DNA of 64,000 nt from Actinomadura opuntiae (GTDB lineage Bacteria; Actinomycetota; Actinomycetes; Streptosporangiales; Streptosporangiaceae): positions 114,018 through 178,017 of the forward strand of contig NZ_JASNWF010000016.1 of NCBI RefSeq assembly GCF_030283205.1, in the 5' to 3' direction. The notes under the pieces were generated by a model that did no database searches, was not told where the DNA came from, and saw only the letters and a list, made by a program, of their open reading frames with translations. The translations under genes were made by a program, and so were the position numbers. Position 1 is the first letter of the stretch; each line of letters opens with the position of its first letter. Positions 60,850 to 64,000 of the stretch are shown one piece after another.

Positions 60850-61270
60850 GGGTGGAGCGCCCTCGTCTGGCCTTACGGGTGGCGCGCGGCCGGGTGGCGC
60901 GCGGCCTTGCGGGTGGCGTGCGGCCTTTTGCGGGTGGCGCGCGGCCTTTTGCGGGTGGCACGCGGCCTTGCGGGTGGCACGCGGCCTTGCGGGTGGTGTG
61001 TGGGCTGGCGGGTGTGGTGGCGTGTGGACTTGCGGGGTGGCGCGCGGTCGGATGGCGCGGTGGTCTGGCGCGTGGCGTGTGTGCGTGGCGCGCGGTCGGG
61101 CGGCGGGTGGCGTGTGGTTTTGCGGGGGCGTGCGGTCTTGCGGGGTGCCGCGCGGTCTTGTGGGGTGGCGTGTGGGCTTGTGGAGTGGCGTGTGGTTTTG
61201 CGGGGTGGCGTGTGGTTTTGCGGGGTGGGGTGTGGGCTTGCGGGGGTGGGGTGGTGCGTTTTGTGGGTGG
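60850..61270 (+). repeat. G/T-rich degenerate tandem repeat tract
   Basis: From 60876 the unit GCGGGTGGCGCGCGGCCTT (19-21 bases, with an extra TT in some) repeats about seven times, then decays into more divergent GGGTGG/TGTGGCG-rich copies to about 61270. The plus strand is nearly free of A. Frames read through it (as Gly/Arg/Val/Trp-rich proteins), but no ribosome-binding site or family supports a gene. It lies between the HIT gene and the convergent small gene at 61272. Confidence 0.75.
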
Positions 61271-61271
61271 G

Positions 61272-61541
61272 TTAGGGGAGGGCTAGGAGGAGGGCTATGT
61301 AGGGTTCGGCCGCGTTGGGGTCGGGTGCGGGGTCCGGGGTGGCGGCGCGGAGGGCGGCGGCGTGTTCGTAGAGGTCGCGCTCGGCGCGGTCGAGGGCGGC
61401 GGACAGGACGTAGTCGTCGACGGTCCAGCCGATCAGTTCGGCGGCCTTGCGGATGGCGAGAAGCTGCTCTGCGGACGTGCCGAGGACGATGCGGCCGTCG
61501 GCTCCGGGGGCGGGAAGGTCCTGGCGGACCGACTCAGACAT
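61272..61541 (-). CDS. Small antitoxin-like (DUF1778/TacA-type) protein
   Basis: 89 residues; ATG 61541 follows GGAAGGAG. RIVLGTSAEQLLAIRKAAEL and IGWTVDDYVLSAALDRAERDL fit the ribbon-helix-helix and helical arm of DUF1778 antitoxins, which usually pair with a GNAT acetyltransferase toxin. No GNAT gene adjoins it; the downstream side is the repeat tract. It may be an orphan antitoxin or an unrelated small regulator. The resemblance is by eye. Confidence 0.55.
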   Translation of the reverse strand: MSESVRQDLPAPGADGRIVLGTSAEQLLAIRKAAELIGWTVDDYVLSAALDRAERDLYEHAAALRAATPDPAPDPNAAEPYIALLLALP

Positions 61542-61656
61542 GGCCGGTCTCCTTCCTTGCGGCACCTCAAAGTACGCCGGGAGGGGTTGCCGGGGCATCC
61601 TCACTCAGGACGAGAATCGACGGATGGCGGGCGATGGCGGACGGCGGCGCGCGGCC

Positions 61657-62148
61657 TCAGCGGGTGCCCCAGGAGTAGGTCTGTTTCCGCAGCTTGAGGT
61701 AGACGAAGCTCTCGGTGGAGACGACGCCGCGGACGGCGCGGATCCGGCCCAGCAGTTCCAGCAGGCGCTCGTCGTCCTCGCACACCAGCTCGAGCAGGAT
61801 GTCGAACGAGCCGGCGGCGATGACGACGTAGTCGATCTCGTCGACGGCGGCGAGCTCGTCGGCGATCGTCTCCAGGTCGCCCTCGCACTTGACGCCGATC
61901 ATCATCTGCCGGGAGAAGCCGAGCATCAGCGGGTCGGTGACGCCGACGATCTGCATGACGCCGGCGTCCAGGAGCTTCTGCACCCGCTGCCGCACGGCCG
62001 CCTCGGACAGGCCGACGGCCTTGCCGATGGCGGCGTAGGAGCGGCGGCCGTCCTGCTGGAGCTGTTCGATGATCTGCTTGGCGGTCGCGTCGAGCTGGAC
62101 GGCCGGCCGGGCCGTTCCCCGGCGGGCGGGAGGGCGCTCCTCCGTCAT
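61657..62148 (-). CDS. Lrp/AsnC-family regulator
   Basis: 163 residues. Helix-turn-helix (AKQIIEQLQQDGRRSYAAI, GLSEAAVRQRVQKLLDAG), then the effector domain (GVKCEGDLETIADELAAV, SFDILLELVCEDDERLLELL, GVVSTESFVYLKL). ATG 62148 has GGAG eight bases upstream. It is divergent from the aldehyde dehydrogenase gene, with a CAAGTGA inverted repeat between them, so it probably controls that gene and itself. Confidence 0.92.
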   Translation of the reverse strand: MTEERPPARRGTARPAVQLDATAKQIIEQLQQDGRRSYAAIGKAVGLSEAAVRQRVQKLLDAGVMQIVGVTDPLMLGFSRQMMIGVKCEGDLETIADELAAVDEIDYVVIAAGSFDILLELVCEDDERLLELLGRIRAVRGVVSTESFVYLKLRKQTYSWGTR

Positions 62149-62194
62149 CGTTGGTACTCCTAGCTGCGGCATCGAGGGTGTGAGGCGGCTGGAC

Positions 62195-62240
62195 CAAGTG
62201 AATTAGTCGTGAAACTGGATCGTAACAACGGAATCACTTG
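62195..62240. promoter_or_regulatory. Inverted repeat between Lrp and aldehyde dehydrogenase genes
   Basis: CAAGTGA (62195-62201) and TCACTTG (62234-62240) are perfect inverted copies, each flanked by ACC and GGT (ACCAAGTGA...TCACTTGTATTGGT). The region is AT-rich. It is a probable Lrp-type operator and divergent promoter. Confidence 0.55.
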
Positions 62241-62312
62241 TATTGGTCGAGATCCTCTGTCAGGGTCAGGCCAACGGGACAGTTCGGGCGGCGGCGCCCA
62301 GGAAGGATCGAG

Positions 62313-63746
62313 ATGAGCGGCGAACGGCTGCGCAACTTTATCGGTGGCGAGTACGTGGACGCCAAGGACGGGCGGACGCTGGAGGTGGTCGACCCCAGCA
62401 CCGGCGAGGCGTACGCGCAGGCGCCCGTCTCCGGCGCCGGGGACGTCGACGCCGCGTTCCGCGCCGCCGCGGAGGCGTTCCCTGCCTGGCGGGACGCCAC
62501 CCCCGGCGAGCGCAGCCTGGCGATGCTCCGGTTCGCGGACGCGGTCGAGGCGCGGGGGCGCGAGCTGGTCGAGGCGGAGAGCCGCGACACCGGCAAGCCC
62601 GTCCAGCTCACCATGGAGGAGGAGCTGCCGCCGATGGTGGACAACCTCCGCTTCTTCGCGGGGGCGTCGCGCGTCCTGGAGGGCAAGGCCACCGGCGAGT
62701 ACCTGGCCGACCACACCTCCTCCATCCGGCGCGAGCCGATCGGGGTCTGCGCGCAGGTGACGCCGTGGAACTACCCGATGATGATGGCGGTCTGGAAGAT
62801 CGGGCCGGCGCTGGCGACCGGCAACACCGTGGTGCTCAAGCCGTCGGACACGACGCCGGTCAGCACGCTGATGCTGGCGGAGATCGCGGCGGAGTTCCTG
62901 CCGCCGGGCGTCTTCAACGTGATCTGCGGCGACCGCGACACCGGCCGCGCGCTGGTGGAGCACCCGACGCCGCAGATGGTGTCGATCACCGGCAGCGTCC
63001 GGGCGGGCATGGAGGTCGCCGCGTCCGCCGCCAAGGACCTCAAGAAGGTGCACCTGGAGCTCGGCGGCAAGGCGCCCGTCGTGGTGTTCGACGACGCGGA
63101 CGTGGAGTCGGCGGCGCAGGGCATCGCCGAGGCCGGCTACTTCAACGCCGGGCAGGACTGCACCGCGGCGACGCGGGTGCTGGTCGCCGACCGGCTGCAC
63201 GACGACTTCACGGCGGCGCTCACCGAGGCGGCGCGCGGCACCGTCGTCGGGCCCCCGAGCAACACCGACGCGTTCTACGGACCGGTGAACAGCGCCGCGC
63301 AACTGGAGCGCGTCCAGGGCTTCATCGACCGGGTGCCGGGGCACGCGGAGGTGCTCACCGGCGGTACGCGGGCCGGCGACACCGGCTACTTCTTCGAGCC
63401 CACGGTCGTCGGCGGGCTCCGCCAGGACGACGAGATCGTGCAGAACGAGGTGTTCGGCCCGGTCATCACCGTCCAGCGCTTCTCCGACGAGGCGCAGGCG
63501 ATCGAGTGGGCGAACGGCGTCCGGTACGGCCTGGCGGCCAGCGTGTGGACGCAGAACCACGGGCGCGCGATGCGCATGAGCAAGGCACTGGACTTCGGGG
63601 CGGTGTGGGTGAACACCCACATCCCCTTCGTCTCGGAGATGCCGCACGGGGGCTTCAAGCACTCCGGCTACGGCAAGGACATGTCGATGTACGGAATCGA
63701 GGACTACACCCGCGTCAAGCACGTCATGCACTACATCGGCGCCTGA
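62313..63746 (+). CDS. Aldehyde dehydrogenase, aminobutyraldehyde-type
   Basis: 477 residues. VTPWNYPMMMAVWKIGPALA, VHLELGGKAPVVVF (catalytic Glu), YFNAGQDCTAATRVLV (catalytic Cys), EVFGPVITVQRF. The N-terminal LRNFIGGEYVD and the C-terminal YTRVKHVMHYI fit gamma-aminobutyraldehyde dehydrogenases, which make GABA from putrescine. The ATG 62313 follows GGAAGGA. The Lrp gene and the ABC ATPase start that flank it suggest amine uptake and use. Confidence 0.9.
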   Translation: MSGERLRNFIGGEYVDAKDGRTLEVVDPSTGEAYAQAPVSGAGDVDAAFRAAAEAFPAWRDATPGERSLAMLRFADAVEARGRELVEAESRDTGKPVQLTMEEELPPMVDNLRFFAGASRVLEGKATGEYLADHTSSIRREPIGVCAQVTPWNYPMMMAVWKIGPALATGNTVVLKPSDTTPVSTLMLAEIAAEFLPPGVFNVICGDRDTGRALVEHPTPQMVSITGSVRAGMEVAASAAKDLKKVHLELGGKAPVVVFDDADVESAAQGIAEAGYFNAGQDCTAATRVLVADRLHDDFTAALTEAARGTVVGPPSNTDAFYGPVNSAAQLERVQGFIDRVPGHAEVLTGGTRAGDTGYFFEPTVVGGLRQDDEIVQNEVFGPVITVQRFSDEAQAIEWANGVRYGLAASVWTQNHGRAMRMSKALDFGAVWVNTHIPFVSEMPHGGFKHSGYGKDMSMYGIEDYTRVKHVMHYIGA

Positions 63747-63862
63747 GGGACGCACCGCGGCGGTGCGCGGGCCGGCGTCCGTTCCCCCGGACGGGCGCCG
63801 GCCGGCGCGGGGGCGCCGCCGCGGTGGCCGGGCGCCACGAGCTCGTGAAGGAAACCCAGCCC

Positions 63863-64000
63863 ATGACCGAAACCCAGCCCGCCCCGGCGCGCGACGACCC
63901 GGGTCGCGCAGTTCCCGCCATCGAGCTCACGGGAGTCGAGAAGACCTACCACGCCTACGGCGAGGCCGTCCCGGCGGTCCGCGGCGTGGACCTGGAGATC
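63863..64000 (+). CDS. ABC transporter ATP-binding protein, N-terminal part
   Basis: The window ends after 46 codons. ATG 63863 follows GAAGGAAA. The visible IELTGVEKTYHAYGEAVPAV and RGVDLEI are the start of an ABC ATPase, before Walker A. The form (KTYxxxGEAVPAVRGVDLEI) is like LolD/MacB-type ATPases rather than a polyamine importer, but this is too short to decide. Confidence 0.75.
   Translation, partial: MTETQPAPARDDPGRAVPAIELTGVEKTYHAYGEAVPAVRGVDLEI

Noticed and set aside
60852..61678. Overlapping Gly/Arg/Ala-rich frames of 140-236 codons in the repeat tract
   Set aside because: They follow from tandem repeats with no stop in several frames; no start signal or family.

Overview
The window is high-GC DNA with GTG and TTG starts, actinobacterial ribosomal and division genes, GlnR-like boxes and a short Cys-containing leader peptide. 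Gene order and a probable hopanoid C-3 methylase (HpnR) point to a filamentous actinomycete, most likely Streptosporangiales/Thermomonosporaceae (Actinomadura-like). The taxon is inferred; no rRNA gene is present.

Layout. 1-680 is the 3' end of ddl. 681-9157 is an accessory block that separates ddl from the DUF3515/Lrp/thiL genes that usually sit near it. It holds a shortened acetamidase/formamidase-like gene, an enoyl-CoA hydratase divergent from a TetR regulator with a palindromic operator, a diiron-type hydrolase coupled to an iron-sulfur flavin reductase, a Ser/Thr kinase, a 24-codon ORF followed by three atypical tRNA genes, hpnR and a second TetR regulator. 9158-28 kb is core: DUF3515, Lrp-type protein, thiL, thiD, rpmB, DAK2/FakA-like, recG, rsmD, a PBP, coaD, DUF177, rpmF, rnc, mutM, acyP and smc. 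29.4-31.7 kb carries tandem globin and flavohemoglobin genes joined to a DivIVA-like gene.

31.9-43 kb joins secretion (ftsY, ffh, lepB), nitrogen control (amtB-glnK-glnD) and translation (rpsP-khpA-rimM-trmD-rplS). 43.6-50 kb has rnhB, DUF2469, dprA-comM-yraN, xerC and an M23 peptidase. 50-57 kb is rpsB-tsf-pyrH-frr-cdsA-rlmN, interrupted by a Suppressor-of-fused-like gene on the other strand. 57-64 kb is more variable: a protein of four DivIVA-type motifs, a YwqG-like protein, an ABC pair, a HIT protein, a G/T-rich tandem-repeat tract, an antitoxin-like small protein, and an Lrp regulator divergent from an aminobutyraldehyde-type dehydrogenase followed by the start of an ABC ATPase gene.

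The most unusual locus is 6539-6918: a tiny ORF with a near-perfect ribosome-binding site and rare codons, directly upstream of two Leu-anticodon tRNAs that lack the expected long variable arm and a tRNA-Tyr with a reduced one. Other points of interest are a roughly 125-bp dispersed hairpin repeat present twice, the leader peptide ahead of a HEAT-repeat gene, many apparently leaderless starts, and two strongly strand-skewed G/T-rich intergenic tracts.
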